A stretch of DNA of 64,000 bases from Comamonas testosteroni (GCF_003569915.1 NZ_KZ984443.1:171963-235962), one strand, 5' to 3'; counted from the first letter of the stretch, positions 7,712 to 16,647 are shown. The notes: generated by a model from the letters alone, not told the origin. A program made the numbers and translations.

Positions 7712-7762
7712 TTGATAGCTACTTGTCCCATATTTATATGGACTTAGATGCTAGTTGAACTT
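7712..7762 (+). repeat. Dispersed repeat family 2 (TTGATAGCT type), intergenic copy
   Basis: It begins TTGATAGCTACTTG and contains ATGGACTTAGATGCTAGTTG. This is a diverged member of a roughly 50-bp family whose best shared ends are TTGATAGCT and GGACTWGAGGCCAATTTGA. It lies between mpl and the 7900 gene. Confidence 0.55.
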
Positions 7763-7899
7763 GAAGGTAATAAATGGCAAGCGCTGCATGCTATGAAAAC
7801 ATGGGCCTTGTGCGGAATTGGCAAAAGCGTTTGGGCGGTGATGCGTCACAATGCCTGCAGATTGCTGGTGCACCTTGGCGTGCGCGATGGGAATGCGCT

Positions 7900-8502
7900 A
7901 TGAGTTTCGATGATGTGACTGCGGAAATCGCCCAGACTGCGGCCCGGATCGTGGTCGAGGAAGGGCTGGAGTGGGGCCCCGCCAAGCAGCGGGCCGTACG
8001 TCAGCTGGGGCTGCCCAGCCGTACGGCTTTGCCGGACAACGATCAGCTGGAAGACGCGGTGCAGGAATATATAGAGCTGTTTTGTGCCGACACCCAGCCC
8101 GTGGAGCTGCGCGCCCTGCGCGAGCTGGCCCTGGTCTGGATGGACCGCCTGCAGGAGTTTCGCCCCCATCTGGCCGGAGCCGTCTGGCGCGGCACAGCCA
8201 CCCGGCTGTCAGATATCTACCTGCAACTGTTCTGTGATGACCCCAAGTCCACGGAAATTGCGCTGATCAACAACCATGTCCAGTACGAGCCGAGCACGGT
8301 GACAGGCTTTCAGGGCAAGCCCGTGGAGGCCTTGTCCATTCACGCGCTGTGCAAACCCATCAATGAAACCGTGGGTGTGCACCTGATGGTGTATGACCAT
8401 GACGATATGCGCGGTGCCATGAAGCCGGACAGCCGGGGACGCAGCCCGCGCGGGGATGCCAAGGCTCTGCGCAAACTGCTGGAGGAGAGCAGCGATGAGT
8501 GA
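7900..8502 (+). CDS. Conserved-looking protein of unknown function, possibly nucleotidyltransferase-like
   Basis: A 200-residue soluble protein, MSFDDVTAEIAQTAARIV onward. I use the ATG at 7900, because the longer frame from 7774 adds a Cys/Trp-rich stretch overlapping a repeat. The segment AGAVWRGTATRLSDIYLQLF followed by an acidic DDPKSTEIALI faintly resembles the helix and acidic strand of nucleotidyltransferase folds, but no clear catalytic pair can be asserted. The C-terminus is charged (RGRSPRGDAKALRKLLEESSDE). It overlaps the next gene by 8 bp (8495-8502), so the two are translationally coupled. Function unknown. Confidence 0.7.
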   Translation: MSFDDVTAEIAQTAARIVVEEGLEWGPAKQRAVRQLGLPSRTALPDNDQLEDAVQEYIELFCADTQPVELRALRELALVWMDRLQEFRPHLAGAVWRGTATRLSDIYLQLFCDDPKSTEIALINNHVQYEPSTVTGFQGKPVEALSIHALCKPINETVGVHLMVYDHDDMRGAMKPDSRGRSPRGDAKALRKLLEESSDE

Positions 8503-9034
8503 GGTTCAAAATCGTGGCGGTTCTCGCCGTCTGTGGCTGACAGGCTCGGTCGCAGCGGCAGCAGCCGCCGCCGGTGCAGGCTTTGCCTGGTGGCGCAGCC
8601 AGCCCAAGGCCATGGACTCAGGCGTGGAGCAGCAATTTTGGTCGCAAAGTTTTGAGACGCCAGATGGCAAGCCTGTGCAACTGTCGGCCTTTAAGGGGCG
8701 CCCCTTGCTGGTCAACTTCTGGGCGACCTGGTGTCCGCCTTGTGTGAAGGAGCTGCCCATGCTCAGCGAATTTGCGGCCAAGCAGGGCGGGCAGGGGATT
8801 CAGGTCATCGGTCTGGCGGTTGATAAACCGGAAGCTGTATTGCGTTTTTTGCAGCGCCAACCCGTGCAATTTCCGGTAGCCATGGCGATGCAGGGTGGGC
8901 TGGGTCTGTCGCGTGCTCTGGGAAATTTGCAAGGCGGGCTTCCCTTCACTGTTCTGTTCGATGACAAGGGTCAAGTGCGACAACGTAAAATTGGCGAACT
9001 TTCCCGTGAAGATCTGACAAGTTGGGCTCAATAG
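8495..9034 (+). CDS. TlpA-family thiol-disulfide oxidoreductase, membrane-anchored
   Basis: A 179-residue thioredoxin-fold protein. After a basic N-terminus (NRGGSRRLWL), an Ala-rich hydrophobic segment at about residues 16-32 should act as an uncleaved anchor or signal, placing the domain in the periplasm. The active site is WCPPC in LVNFWATWCPPCVKELPML, followed by VIGLAVDKPEAV and the cis-Pro region GGLPFTVLFDDKGQV. Such proteins reduce periplasmic disulfides, for example in cytochrome c maturation. Its start overlaps the upstream gene by 8 bp. The specific partner is unknown. Confidence 0.9.
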   Translation: MSEVQNRGGSRRLWLTGSVAAAAAAAGAGFAWWRSQPKAMDSGVEQQFWSQSFETPDGKPVQLSAFKGRPLLVNFWATWCPPCVKELPMLSEFAAKQGGQGIQVIGLAVDKPEAVLRFLQRQPVQFPVAMAMQGGLGLSRALGNLQGGLPFTVLFDDKGQVRQRKIGELSREDLTSWAQ

Positions 9035-9130
9035 AGCGAATGAGCATTGCCGATGTCGTCAGAAATGTGTAGGGAAACTAATTTCCATGGCGACGTTGAT
9101 GAAAAATATGTGCCATTGCGCGCAGAAGGC

Positions 9131-9149
9131 CGAATTTGAGGTAAATTCG
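9131..9149. promoter_or_regulatory. 19-bp inverted repeat over the accB promoter
   Basis: CGAATTT-GAGGT-AAATTCG has perfect 7-bp arms. It covers a candidate -10 hexamer TAAATT (9142-9147) 35 bases before the accB ATG, a placement expected of a repressor site. The regulator is not identifiable here. Confidence 0.5.
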
Positions 9150-9183
9150 CGCCCTGTTTAGTTTTTAAGCCGCTGGAGCTCCC

Positions 9184-9654
9184 ATGGATTTGCGAAAACT
9201 CAAGACCCTCATTGATCTGGTGTCCGAATCGAATGTTTCGGAACTGGAGATCACCGAAGCAGAGGGCAAGGTCCGTATCGTCAAGAGCGAAGGTGTCGTT
9301 CAACAGTTTGTGGCTGCCCCCGTGCAAGCTGCTCCCGTGATGGCTGCTCCGGTAGCTGCCGCTGCTCCCGTGGCTGCGGCGCCTGCCACAGCAGCGCCTG
9401 CTGCCGCTGCGGCAGCCGAAGGCCATGTGGTGAAGTCGCCCATGGTGGGTACGTTCTACCGCGCTTCCAGCCCTGGAGCCAAGGCTTTCGTGGATGTTGG
9501 CAGCCAGGTCAAGGAAGGCGACACGATCTGCATCGTTGAAGCCATGAAGATTCTCAACGAGATCGAAGCCGACAAGAGCGGCACCATTGTTCGCGTGCTG
9601 GGCGAGAACGGCCAGGCTGTGGAATACGGCCAACCCCTGTTTGTGATCGAGTGA
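9184..9654 (+). CDS. accB: Biotin carboxyl carrier protein of acetyl-CoA carboxylase
   Basis: A 156-residue BCCP. Residues 1-40 are the N-terminal dimer/BC-binding part ([15 protein letters not shown]), residues 44-78 form a flexible Ala/Pro linker, and residues 79-156 the biotinyl domain. The biotin-accepting Lys122 lies in the canonical [12 protein letters not shown]. It carries CO2 from biotin carboxylase to the carboxyltransferase in malonyl-CoA synthesis. accC follows 124 bp downstream on the same strand, and a palindrome overlaps the promoter. Confidence 0.97.
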   Translation: MDLRKLKTLIDLVSESNVSELEITEAEGKVRIVKSEGVVQQFVAAPVQAAPVMAAPVAAAAPVAAAPATAAPAAAAAAEGHVVKSPMVGTFYRASSPGAKAFVDVGSQVKEGDTICIVEAMKILNEIEADKSGTIVRVLGENGQAVEYGQPLFVIE

Positions 9655-9778
9655 TAGGTCATGAGGCGGAGCATGCTGCTGGCATGTGAACGCCTAGGTG
9701 CGCCAGCCTGCGGCTGCGCGACTGAGTCATTGGCAGTGGCCTGTGCTGCGGCACAGGCAACAAGCTGCGAGGAACTTC

Positions 9779-11137
9779 ATGTTTAAGAAAATTTTGATTG
9801 CCAACCGGGGCGAGATCGCTTTGCGCATCCAGCGAGCCTGCCGCGAGCTGGGTATCAAGGCGGTGATGGTTTACTCCGAAGCCGACCGCGATGCCAAGTA
9901 CGTCAAGCTGGCGGATGAAGCCGTCTGTATCGGCCCGGCTCCGTCTCCCCTGTCCTACCTCAATATGCCGGCCATTATTTCGGCTGCCGAGGTGACGGAC
10001 GCTGAGGCGATCCACCCTGGCTACGGCTTCTTGTCCGAGAACGCCGACTTTGCCGAGCGTGTGGAAAAGAGCGGCTTTACCTTCATTGGCCCGACTCCCG
10101 AAAACATCCGCACCATGGGTGACAAGGTTTCGGCCAAGCAAGCCATGATCAAGGCTGGCGTGCCCTGCGTGCCCGGCTCCGATGGCGAGTTGCCCGACGA
10201 TCCCGCGCTGATCAAGCGTATCGCCAAGACCATTGGCTACCCTGTGATCATCAAGGCATCGGGCGGCGGCGGCGGTCGCGGTATGCGCGTGGTGCATACC
10301 GAAGCGGCTCTGGTCAATGCCGTGCAGATGACCAAGGCCGAAGCCGGTGCGGCTTTCGGCAATCCCGCTGTCTACATGGAAAAGTATCTGCAAAACCCAC
10401 GTCACGTGGAAATTCAGGTGCTGGCCGATACGTTCAAGAACGCCGTCTATCTGGGCGAACGTGACTGCTCCATGCAGCGCCGCCACCAGAAGGTGATCGA
10501 GGAAGCTCCGGCTCCAGGTATTCCCCGCCGCCTGATCGAGAAGATCGGCGAGCGCTGCGCGGCTGCCTGCAAGAAGATCGGCTACCGCGGTGCGGGCACT
10601 TTCGAGTTCCTGTACGAAAATGGCGAGTTCTACTTCATCGAAATGAACACCCGTGTGCAGGTGGAGCACCCCATCACCGAGCTGATCACCGGTATCGACA
10701 TCGTGCGTACCCAGATCATGATCGCTGCAGGCGAGAAGCTGCCTTTCACGCAGCGTCAGATCGAGTTCAAGGGTCACGCCATGGAATGCCGCGTGAACGC
10801 CGAAGATCCGTACAAGTTCATCCCCTCGCCCGGCCGCATCACCATGTGGCATGCGCCTGGTGGCCCTGGCGTGCGCGTGGACACCCATGTGTACAACAAC
10901 TACTTTGTGCCGCCCAACTACGACTCCATGATCGGCAAGATCATCACTTACGGCGATACGCGTGAGCAGGCCATGGCCCGCATGCGCACAGCGCTGCTGG
11001 AGACCGTGGTAGAAGGCATCAACACCAATATCCCTCTGCACCAGGATTTGATGGTCGACTCCAAGTTCATGGAAGGCGGCACCAACATCCACTATCTGGA
11101 AGAGTGGTTGACTCATCGCACGCCTCAGAAGCGATGA
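9779..11137 (+). CDS. accC: Acetyl-CoA carboxylase biotin carboxylase subunit
   Basis: A 452-residue biotin carboxylase with the expected order: [20 protein letters not shown] at the N-terminus, [14 protein letters not shown], the glycine-rich lid GGGGRGMRV of the ATP-grasp domain, [34 protein letters not shown], and [11 protein letters not shown] in the C-terminal domain. The start at 9779 is set by the family N-terminus MFKK and by GAGG seven bases upstream. It catalyses ATP- and bicarbonate-dependent carboxylation of biotin on AccB. A terminator follows at 11167. Confidence 0.97.
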   Translation: MFKKILIANRGEIALRIQRACRELGIKAVMVYSEADRDAKYVKLADEAVCIGPAPSPLSYLNMPAIISAAEVTDAEAIHPGYGFLSENADFAERVEKSGFTFIGPTPENIRTMGDKVSAKQAMIKAGVPCVPGSDGELPDDPALIKRIAKTIGYPVIIKASGGGGGRGMRVVHTEAALVNAVQMTKAEAGAAFGNPAVYMEKYLQNPRHVEIQVLADTFKNAVYLGERDCSMQRRHQKVIEEAPAPGIPRRLIEKIGERCAAACKKIGYRGAGTFEFLYENGEFYFIEMNTRVQVEHPITELITGIDIVRTQIMIAAGEKLPFTQRQIEFKGHAMECRVNAEDPYKFIPSPGRITMWHAPGGPGVRVDTHVYNNYFVPPNYDSMIGKIITYGDTREQAMARMRTALLETVVEGINTNIPLHQDLMVDSKFMEGGTNIHYLEEWLTHRTPQKR

Positions 11138-11166
11138 GATCAAGGGCTTTGCAGCTCTGAGTTCCC

Positions 11167-11201
11167 ATGCTGGCCTCTGGAAACGGAGGCCAGCATTTTC
11201 G
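11167..11201 (+). terminator. Terminator of accBC
   Basis: ATGCTGGCCTC (11167-11177) pairs with GAGGCCAGCAT (11186-11196), followed by a T-rich tail. It starts 29 bases after the accC stop. Confidence 0.75.
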
Positions 11202-11266
11202 TTTTTCAGGAAAGAACGGTTTGCAGTCCGCCACAAGCGGGATGCAGACCCTAGAAAGGATGGCCC

Positions 11267-12160
11267 ATGTTCGAGCTGAGCCTGTTGTGCCCCGAAGACC
11301 GGGTTGAAACCATCAGCGACGCGCTGGATGCACTCGATGCACTGAGCGTGTCGGTCGAAGATGCCGATGCGCAGACTGACGCCGAGCAGGCCCTGTTTGG
11401 CGAACCCGGCATGCCCGCACCCAAGGAAGGCTGGCAGCGCAGCCGCGTGATTGCGCTCTTCCCTGATGAGGCTGCTGCCAATGAAGCGCGTGAGTTGCTG
11501 CTGCCTCAGGATTTCTTCGAAGGCTGCAAGATTCTGGCCGTCAAACCCGTGCCCGAGCAGGACTGGGTGCGCCTGACGCAATCGCAGTTCGAGCCCGTGG
11601 ACATCACGTCCGAGTTCTGGATCGTCCCCACCTGGCATGAGCTGCCCGAGCAAGCCAAGGTCAGCATCCGTCTGGACCCCGGTCTGGCTTTTGGTACCGG
11701 CACCCACCCCACCACGCGCATGTGTCTGCGCTGGATTGCGCGCCAGCCCAAGGGCACGCTGGGCCGCACGCTGGACTACGGTTGTGGCTCCGGCATTCTG
11801 GCCATTGGCGCGGCCAAGTTCGGTGCCACGGAGATTGACGCGGTGGATATCGACCCCGCTGCCGTGGAGTCGACCAACTACAACACCAGCGCCAACCATG
11901 TCGAGGTCAAGGCAGGTCTGCCCGATGATGCCCTCGATGGCGTCTATCAGACCGTGCTGGCCAACATCCTGGCCACGCCGCTGAAGGTGCTGGCTCCGCT
12001 GCTGTGCGGTCGTGTACAGGCGGGTGGCAATCTGGTGCTGGCCGGTATTTTGGAGCGTCAGGCCGACGAGCTCAAAGAAGCCTATGCGCCTTACCTCAAG
12101 CTGGAAGTGGCAGACAGCGAAGACGGCTGGATTTTGATGACCGCCCAGCGCGCTGCCTGA
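11267..12160 (+). CDS. prmA: Ribosomal protein L11 methyltransferase PrmA
   Basis: A 297-residue class I SAM-dependent methyltransferase that trimethylates ribosomal protein L11. The N-terminal ferredoxin-like L11-binding domain covers residues 1-100, then RLDPGLAFGTGTHPTTRMCL leads into the catalytic domain, with SAM loop LDYGCGSGILAIGAAKFGA, the acidic strand VDIDPAAVESTNYN, and NILATPLKVLAPLL as motif IV. Length is normal. It stands alone after accBC, as in many betaproteobacteria, and the zinc-ribbon gene follows 70 bp later. Confidence 0.95.
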   Translation: MFELSLLCPEDRVETISDALDALDALSVSVEDADAQTDAEQALFGEPGMPAPKEGWQRSRVIALFPDEAAANEARELLLPQDFFEGCKILAVKPVPEQDWVRLTQSQFEPVDITSEFWIVPTWHELPEQAKVSIRLDPGLAFGTGTHPTTRMCLRWIARQPKGTLGRTLDYGCGSGILAIGAAKFGATEIDAVDIDPAAVESTNYNTSANHVEVKAGLPDDALDGVYQTVLANILATPLKVLAPLLCGRVQAGGNLVLAGILERQADELKEAYAPYLKLEVADSEDGWILMTAQRAA

Positions 12161-12215
12161 TTGCGACAACAGCCCGCGCAGCGTAAGTTGTGCGGGTGGA
12201 TTGCGCCTTCCTGCC

Positions 12216-12221
12216 TACAAT
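12216..12221 (+). promoter_or_regulatory. -10 box of zinc-ribbon gene, leaderless layout
   Basis: TACAAT lies 9 bases before the ATG at 12231, with no ribosome site between. Inference from spacing. Confidence 0.4.
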
Positions 12222-12230
12222 TGCAGACTG

Positions 12231-13499
12231 ATGAGCCAAGTTACCCGTTGCCCTTCCTGTGGAACCCGCTTCAAAGTGGTTGCCGACCAGTTGCGTATCT
12301 CGCAAGGCTGGGTGCGCTGCGGGATGTGCCAGAACGTGTTCGACGCCTCCGAGGATTTGCAGACCGTGCCGGACGAGCTGCTGCAGTCCGCCACGGATCA
12401 GGCCGGCCAGCCTTCTCAGCCGGCTGAGAAAGCAGATGCTCCTTTTTTAGGAGTTAATAGCCTAAATGATATAAGGACTAGCGGCCAATTTGACTCAAAA
12501 GTGGCGGCTCAGTCCTTTGTGGAGCCTGCTGACGCCCCTGCAGTCGATGCCGAATCCGAACCCGAAGTCCAGGCTTTGCCAGAACCTCAAGGCGATGCGG
12601 CAAGCGCCGAAGCGCAGTCTGCTGACTCGGTCGACAGCGCCGACGATGCGCCATCGTTTGTCGATCAGGCCAAGCCTTTGCTGGCAGAGCCTGCGCACGA
12701 AGTCGCAGTTGCAGAGCCCGTAGAGTCCATAGAGCCGTCATCCGGCCAAGAAGCTGCTGATGCTGTTGATGAGGCGATGGAGTCTGTGGCCGCCGAGCCA
12801 AAGGTCGAACAGGCCCATGCTGATACAGAGTCAGCCGACAGCCCGGCTGCGGATGATGATGTGGAAGTCGTCTCCGAACACGCGCTGCTGTCCACCGATG
12901 TGGATGACGTGCGCCGCGAAGTCAACGCCGCTCAGCCGCTCGACGATGAAGAGGCTACGGACGAAAAGCCGCAAGCCTTGGACGAGCCGGGCTTTGTGCG
13001 CCAGGCACGCCGTCAGGCCTTTTGGCAATCCACCGGCATGCGCGTGGCGTTGGTGCTGGGCAGCGTGCTGGCGGCGGGCGGCATCGCGGCCCAGTACGCC
13101 TGGCAGCAGCGCGATGTGCTGGCGGCAGAGCATCCAGCCCTGGCGCCTGTGTTGGCCAAGGCCTGCCAGACCATGGGCTGCGAGCTGCAGGCGCGGCGCG
13201 AGATTGCCGATGTGGTGATCAGCGGCTCGGGTTTCAAGCAGCTGGCAGATGCCAACCAATACCAGTGGAGCCTGACGCTGGAAAACCGCTCCGATGCGCC
13301 CGTGGCCACGCCGATGGCCGAGCTGACGCTGACCGATGCGCAGGACAAGCCGCTGCTGCGGCGCGTGGTCGACCTCAAGCCTCTGGGCGCACCGCCGCAA
13401 CTGCAGCCGCGCCAGGAGTGGAGCGTGAATGTGCCCGTAGTGGTGCAGGAGCTTTCTGCGCCCATCGCAGGCTACCGCGCGCTGGTCTTCTACCCTTAA
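12231..13499 (+). CDS. MJ0042 zinc-ribbon and DUF3426 membrane protein
   Basis: A 422-residue protein. Residues 1-40 carry the MJ0042-type zinc ribbon with two CxxC pairs (RCPSCGTRF and VRCGMCQNVFD). A long acidic, low-complexity middle (about 55-260, rich in Ala, Glu, Asp and Ser) is followed by one membrane span near 275-293 (VALVLGSVLAAGGIAAQYAW) and a C-terminal DUF3426 domain ending in VVVQELSAPIAGYRALVFYP. Members usually sit after prmA, as here. Function is unknown. Residues 75-89 are encoded by a copy of dispersed repeat family 2, so part of the linker arose by repeat insertion. Confidence 0.85.
   Translation: MSQVTRCPSCGTRFKVVADQLRISQGWVRCGMCQNVFDASEDLQTVPDELLQSATDQAGQPSQPAEKADAPFLGVNSLNDIRTSGQFDSKVAAQSFVEPADAPAVDAESEPEVQALPEPQGDAASAEAQSADSVDSADDAPSFVDQAKPLLAEPAHEVAVAEPVESIEPSSGQEAADAVDEAMESVAAEPKVEQAHADTESADSPAADDDVEVVSEHALLSTDVDDVRREVNAAQPLDDEEATDEKPQALDEPGFVRQARRQAFWQSTGMRVALVLGSVLAAGGIAAQYAWQQRDVLAAEHPALAPVLAKACQTMGCELQARREIADVVISGSGFKQLADANQYQWSLTLENRSDAPVATPMAELTLTDAQDKPLLRRVVDLKPLGAPPQLQPRQEWSVNVPVVVQELSAPIAGYRALVFYP
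12454..12496 (+). repeat. Dispersed repeat family 2 copy inside a coding region
   Basis: It contains TTAATAGCCT, then ATATAAGGACTAGCGGCC and AATTTGACTC. The 3' half matches the copy at 46344-46396 almost exactly. It is in frame inside the DUF3426 gene and is visibly A/T-rich against its neighbours. Confidence 0.6.
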
Positions 13500-13523
13500 T
13501 TCCTCAAGAAAGAGAACAACACC

Positions 13524-14423
13524 ATGGCTGCTTTGATCTGCGGTTCGCTGGCCTTCGACAACATCATGACTTTTGAAGGTCGTTTTGCGGACCAGATCCT
13601 GCCGGACCAGCTGCACATCCTCAATGTGTCGTTTCTGGTGCCCACGCTGCGCCGCGACTTTGGTGGCTGCGCCGGCAATATTGCCTACAGCCTGAAGCTG
13701 CTCGGTGGTGATGCCCGTCCCATGGCCATGGTGGGCAGCGATGGTGCGGACTATGTGCAGCGCTTCAAGGATCTGGGCATCAACACCAGCCATGTGGGCC
13801 AGCTGCAAAGCACGCACACGGCGCAGTGCATGATCATGACGGACCGCGACAACAACCAGATCACGGCCTTTCACCCCGGCGCCATGATGCAGGCACACGA
13901 AAACCAGATCACGCCTGAGATGGCGGCCGAGATCAAGGTGGGTATTGTGGCTCCCGATGGCCGTCAGGCCATGATCGACCATGCGACTCAGTTCAAGGCT
14001 GCGGGCATTCCTTTTGTGTTTGATCCCGGCCAGGGCCTGCCCATGTTCAATGGCGATGAGCTCAAAGCCTTTATCACGCAGGCGGACTGGGTGGCAGTGA
14101 ATGACTACGAAGGCAAGATGCTCAGCGAGCGCACAGGCCTGAGCTTTGAGCAGATTTCGCAGCAGGTGCGCGGCTTGATCGTGACCCTGGGTGCCGAAGG
14201 CTGCGAAGTCTGGGAACAGGGCAAGAAGACGCTGGTCGCTCCCGTCAAGCCTGACGCAGTGGTCGACCCTACCGGTTGCGGTGATGCATGGCGTGGCGCT
14301 TTCCTGTTTGGCCTGGAGTGCGGCTGGGAGTTGGCGCGCTGCGCGGAACTGGGCAATCGCATGGGCGCGCTCAAGATTGCCCATCGCGGCCCGCAGAACT
14401 ATCAGCTCAACTTCGAAGTCTGA
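13524..14423 (+). CDS. PfkB-family sugar/adenosine kinase
   Basis: A 299-residue ribokinase-family kinase. The N-terminal substrate region is CGSLAFDNIM, followed by RRDFGGCAGNIAYSLKLLGG (the double-glycine region) and the PfkB signature with catalytic Asp in VVDPTGCGDAWRGAFLFGL near residues 249-267. The sequence, with HILNVSF and an F/Y-rich substrate pocket, most resembles bacterial adenosine kinases, but substrate cannot be fixed from sequence alone. It begins 24 bp after the DUF3426 gene and so may be co-transcribed. It is convergent with the histone H1-like gene. Confidence 0.85.
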   Translation: MAALICGSLAFDNIMTFEGRFADQILPDQLHILNVSFLVPTLRRDFGGCAGNIAYSLKLLGGDARPMAMVGSDGADYVQRFKDLGINTSHVGQLQSTHTAQCMIMTDRDNNQITAFHPGAMMQAHENQITPEMAAEIKVGIVAPDGRQAMIDHATQFKAAGIPFVFDPGQGLPMFNGDELKAFITQADWVAVNDYEGKMLSERTGLSFEQISQQVRGLIVTLGAEGCEVWEQGKKTLVAPVKPDAVVDPTGCGDAWRGAFLFGLECGWELARCAELGNRMGALKIAHRGPQNYQLNFEV

Positions 14424-14466
14424 TCGCTCGGAAATGCTGCAGGTCTGTGGATGCAGCACAGGAATG

Positions 14467-14503
14467 AAAAAAGCCCGGCTCTCGAAAGAAAGCCGGGCTT
14501 TTT
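14467..14503. terminator. Bidirectional terminator
   Basis: AAAAAAGCCCGGCT (14467-14480) pairs with AGCCGGGCTTTTT (14491-14503). It lies between the convergent PfkB kinase and H1-like genes and suits both. Confidence 0.85.
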
Positions 14504-14531
14504 ACTGGCTTGCTGAAGTTCAGCTTGCCAA

Positions 14532-15377
14532 TCAGGGCTTGTTGCCTGTGGGGAAGGGCCATGCGGCCTGAGGAGCCAGACGGGTTTGAGCCACAGGTGC
14601 AGCAGCTTCGGCAGCAGCGGGTGCGGGTGCAGGAGCAGCGGCCTTCTTCGGGGCTGCAGCTTTCTTGGGAGCTGCGGCCTTCTTGGGTGCTGCTGCCTTG
14701 GGCTTGGCTGCAGCAGGCTTCGCGGCGGCTGTTGCAGGTTTTGCAGCTGCCTTCTTGGGCGCTGCAGCCTTCTTGGTCGCTGGCTTTGCAGCTGCTTTGG
14801 CAGCAGGCTTAGCGGCAGCCTTGGTGGTTGTAGCCTTCTTTGCAGCAGGCTTAGCGGCAGCCTTGGCGGTTGTGGCCTTCTTTGCAGTGGGCTTGGCAGC
14901 AGCCTTGGCGGTTGTGGCCTTCTTTGCAGTGGGCTTGGCAGCAGCCTTGGCGGTTGTGGCCTTCTTTGCAGTGGGCTTGGCAGCAGCCTTGGCGGTTGTG
15001 GCCTTCTTTGCAGCGGGCTTGGCAGCAGCCTTGGCGGCAGGCTTAGCAGTGGCCTTCTTTGCAGCGGGCTTGGCGGCAGCCTTGGCGGGAGCAGCCTTTT
15101 TCGCAGCGGGCTTGGCAGCAGCCTTGGCAGGAGCGGCCTTCTTTGCGGCGGGCTTGGCAGCAGCCTTGGCGGGAGCAGCTTTCTTAGCGGCGGGCTTGGC
15201 AGCAGCCTTGGCAGGTGCGGCCTTCTTCGCAGCAGGTTTGGCAGCTGCCTTCTTGGGGGCTGCAGCCTTGGTTGTCGCTGCCTTCTTCACAGCTTCAGCC
15301 TTGGGCGCGGCCGCCTTCTTGGCAGTTGTCTTTTTCTCGGTAGTGGCCTTGGCGGCCGTCTTCTTCGCAGTTGCCAT
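14532..15377 (-). CDS. Histone H1-like Lys/Ala-rich protein
   Basis: A 281-residue protein built almost wholly of Ala, Lys, Pro and Thr. Residues from about 46 to 189 are tandem 14-residue units: four of AAKPAAKKAAPAKA, a shorter divergent unit, then five of the AAKPTAKKATTAKA type. The C-terminal tail is Ala/Pro-rich and ends in FPTGNKP. Such proteins resemble the C-terminal domain of eukaryotic histone H1 and AlgP-type bacterial proteins, and are taken to bind DNA as nucleoid proteins. The start at 15377 is set by GGAG six bases upstream; an adjacent ATG at 15380 would be too close to it. Long open frames on the opposite strand are shadows of the repeats. Confidence 0.8.
   Translation of the reverse strand: MATAKKTAAKATTEKKTTAKKAAAPKAEAVKKAATTKAAAPKKAAAKPAAKKAAPAKAAAKPAAKKAAPAKAAAKPAAKKAAPAKAAAKPAAKKAAPAKAAAKPAAKKATAKPAAKAAAKPAAKKATTAKAAAKPTAKKATTAKAAAKPTAKKATTAKAAAKPTAKKATTAKAAAKPAAKKATTTKAAAKPAAKAAAKPATKKAAAPKKAAAKPATAAAKPAAAKPKAAAPKKAAAPKKAAAPKKAAAPAPAPAAAEAAAPVAQTRLAPQAAWPFPTGNKP
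14813..15245 (-). repeat. 42-bp coding minisatellite
   Basis: Units of 42 bp (14 codons) are repeated about ten times in two blocks inside the H1-like gene, several nearly identical at the DNA level, for example the run containing CTTCTTTGCAGTGGGC at about 14875-15000. Unit number is likely to vary between strains. Confidence 0.8.
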
Positions 15378-15555
15378 CATTTTCTCCTTCGTTGATTTGC
15401 ATAAAACGCCAAGCAATTTTTCATTGCCCGGCGATTCAAAGCGATGTGGAGTTGCTCATCGCTAAGAACACAAATTTGCTTCACGCTAAAAAACCGTTTT
15501 TTGTAGCAATAAAGTGAAGCAAGTCATGACTCGCATTGTGCCTGCTTAGAAGCAA

Positions 15556-16647
15556 TTAATCCCAAGAAAGTGCGCCTCCGGTCTGATACTCGATCACTCG
15601 TGTCTCAAAGAAGTTACGTTCTTTCTTCAAATCGATCATTTCGCTCATCCATGGGAATGGATTTTCTTCGCCAGGGAAGAGTTCTTCCAATCCGATTTGT
15701 GTGGCGCGACGGTTGGCGATGTAGCGCAGATAACCCTTGAACATCGACGCGTTCATGCCCAGCACGCCGCGCGGCATGGTGTCTTCGGCGTAGCGATATT
15801 CCAGCTCCACAGCCTTGCGGAACAGGTCGTTGATTTCCTGCTTGAACTCGGCAGTCCACAGATGGGGATTCTCGAGTTTCAACTGATTGATCAGGTCGAT
15901 GCCGAAGTTGCAGTGCATGGACTCGTCGCGCAGGATGTACTGGTACTGCTCGGCAGCGCCCGTCATCTTGTTCTGACGACCCAGGGCCAGAATCTGCGTA
16001 AAGCCCACGTAGAAGAACAGGCCTTCCATCAGGCAGGCGAAAACGATCAGAGACTTCAGCAGCGTCTGGTCGGTCTCGGGCGTGCCGGTCTTGAAGTTGG
16101 GGTCCATGATCGCTTCGATGAAGGGGATCAGGAACTCGTCCTTGTCGCGGATGGATTGAACTTCGTTGTAGGCGTTGAAGATTTCCGATTCATCCAGACC
16201 CAGCGATTCCACGATGTATTGGTAGGCGTGGGTGTGAATGGCTTCTTCAAAAGCCTGGCGCAGCAGGAACTGGCGGCACTCGGGCGCCGTGATGTGGCGG
16301 TAGGTGCCCAGCACGATGTTGTTGGCGGCTAGCGAATCGGCCGTCACAAAGAAGCCCAGATTGCGCTTGACGATGCGGCGCTCGTCTTCGGTCAGACCGT
16401 TGGGGTCCTTCCACAGCGCGATGTCGCGGTTCATGTTCACTTCCTGCGGCATCCAGTGGTTGGCGCAGGTGGCCAGATACTTTTCCCAGGCCCACTTGTA
16501 CTTGAAGGGAACCAACTGGTTCACGTCGGTCTTGGCGTTGATGATGCGCTTGTCAGCAGCATTCACGCGCTTGTGGGTGCTGGTGGACGCGCCAGCTTCT
16601 GCGCTGGTGGCGGAAGGGGCAAAGGTGTCGTCGTCAAAGCTCAGCAT
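15556..16647 (-). CDS. nrdB: Ribonucleoside-diphosphate reductase class I beta subunit
   Basis: A 363-residue class I RNR small subunit. Metal ligands and the radical tyrosine are visible: Asp104 ([11 protein letters not shown]), Glu135 and His138 with Tyr142 in [11 protein letters not shown], which matches E115-H118-Y122 of E. coli NrdB, then [14 protein letters not shown] and [11 protein letters not shown] with the second Glu and His. The Tyr supports a stable tyrosyl-radical (class Ia-type) cofactor. It has no ATP-cone of its own. It follows nrdA on the same strand; a dispersed repeat lies in the 203-bp gap. The C-terminus should dock on NrdA. Confidence 0.95.
   Translation of the reverse strand: MLSFDDDTFAPSATSAEAGASTSTHKRVNAADKRIINAKTDVNQLVPFKYKWAWEKYLATCANHWMPQEVNMNRDIALWKDPNGLTEDERRIVKRNLGFFVTADSLAANNIVLGTYRHITAPECRQFLLRQAFEEAIHTHAYQYIVESLGLDESEIFNAYNEVQSIRDKDEFLIPFIEAIMDPNFKTGTPETDQTLLKSLIVFACLMEGLFFYVGFTQILALGRQNKMTGAAEQYQYILRDESMHCNFGIDLINQLKLENPHLWTAEFKQEINDLFRKAVELEYRYAEDTMPRGVLGMNASMFKGYLRYIANRRATQIGLEELFPGEENPFPWMSEMIDLKKERNFFETRVIEYQTGGALSWD

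Noticed and set aside
9659..12169. 836-codon open frame on the minus strand
   Set aside because: It lies wholly opposite accC and prmA, both clearly recognised. Its composition (rich in His, Gln, Arg, Gly) is typical of the antisense frame of GC-rich genes.
14813..15245. Possible CRISPR array
   Set aside because: The 42-bp units are contiguous, in frame and encode a uniform protein repeat; there are no spacers.
14586..15465. Long Ala/Leu/Gly/Ser-rich frames opposite the H1-like gene
   Set aside because: They are products of the 42-bp repeat read in other frames.
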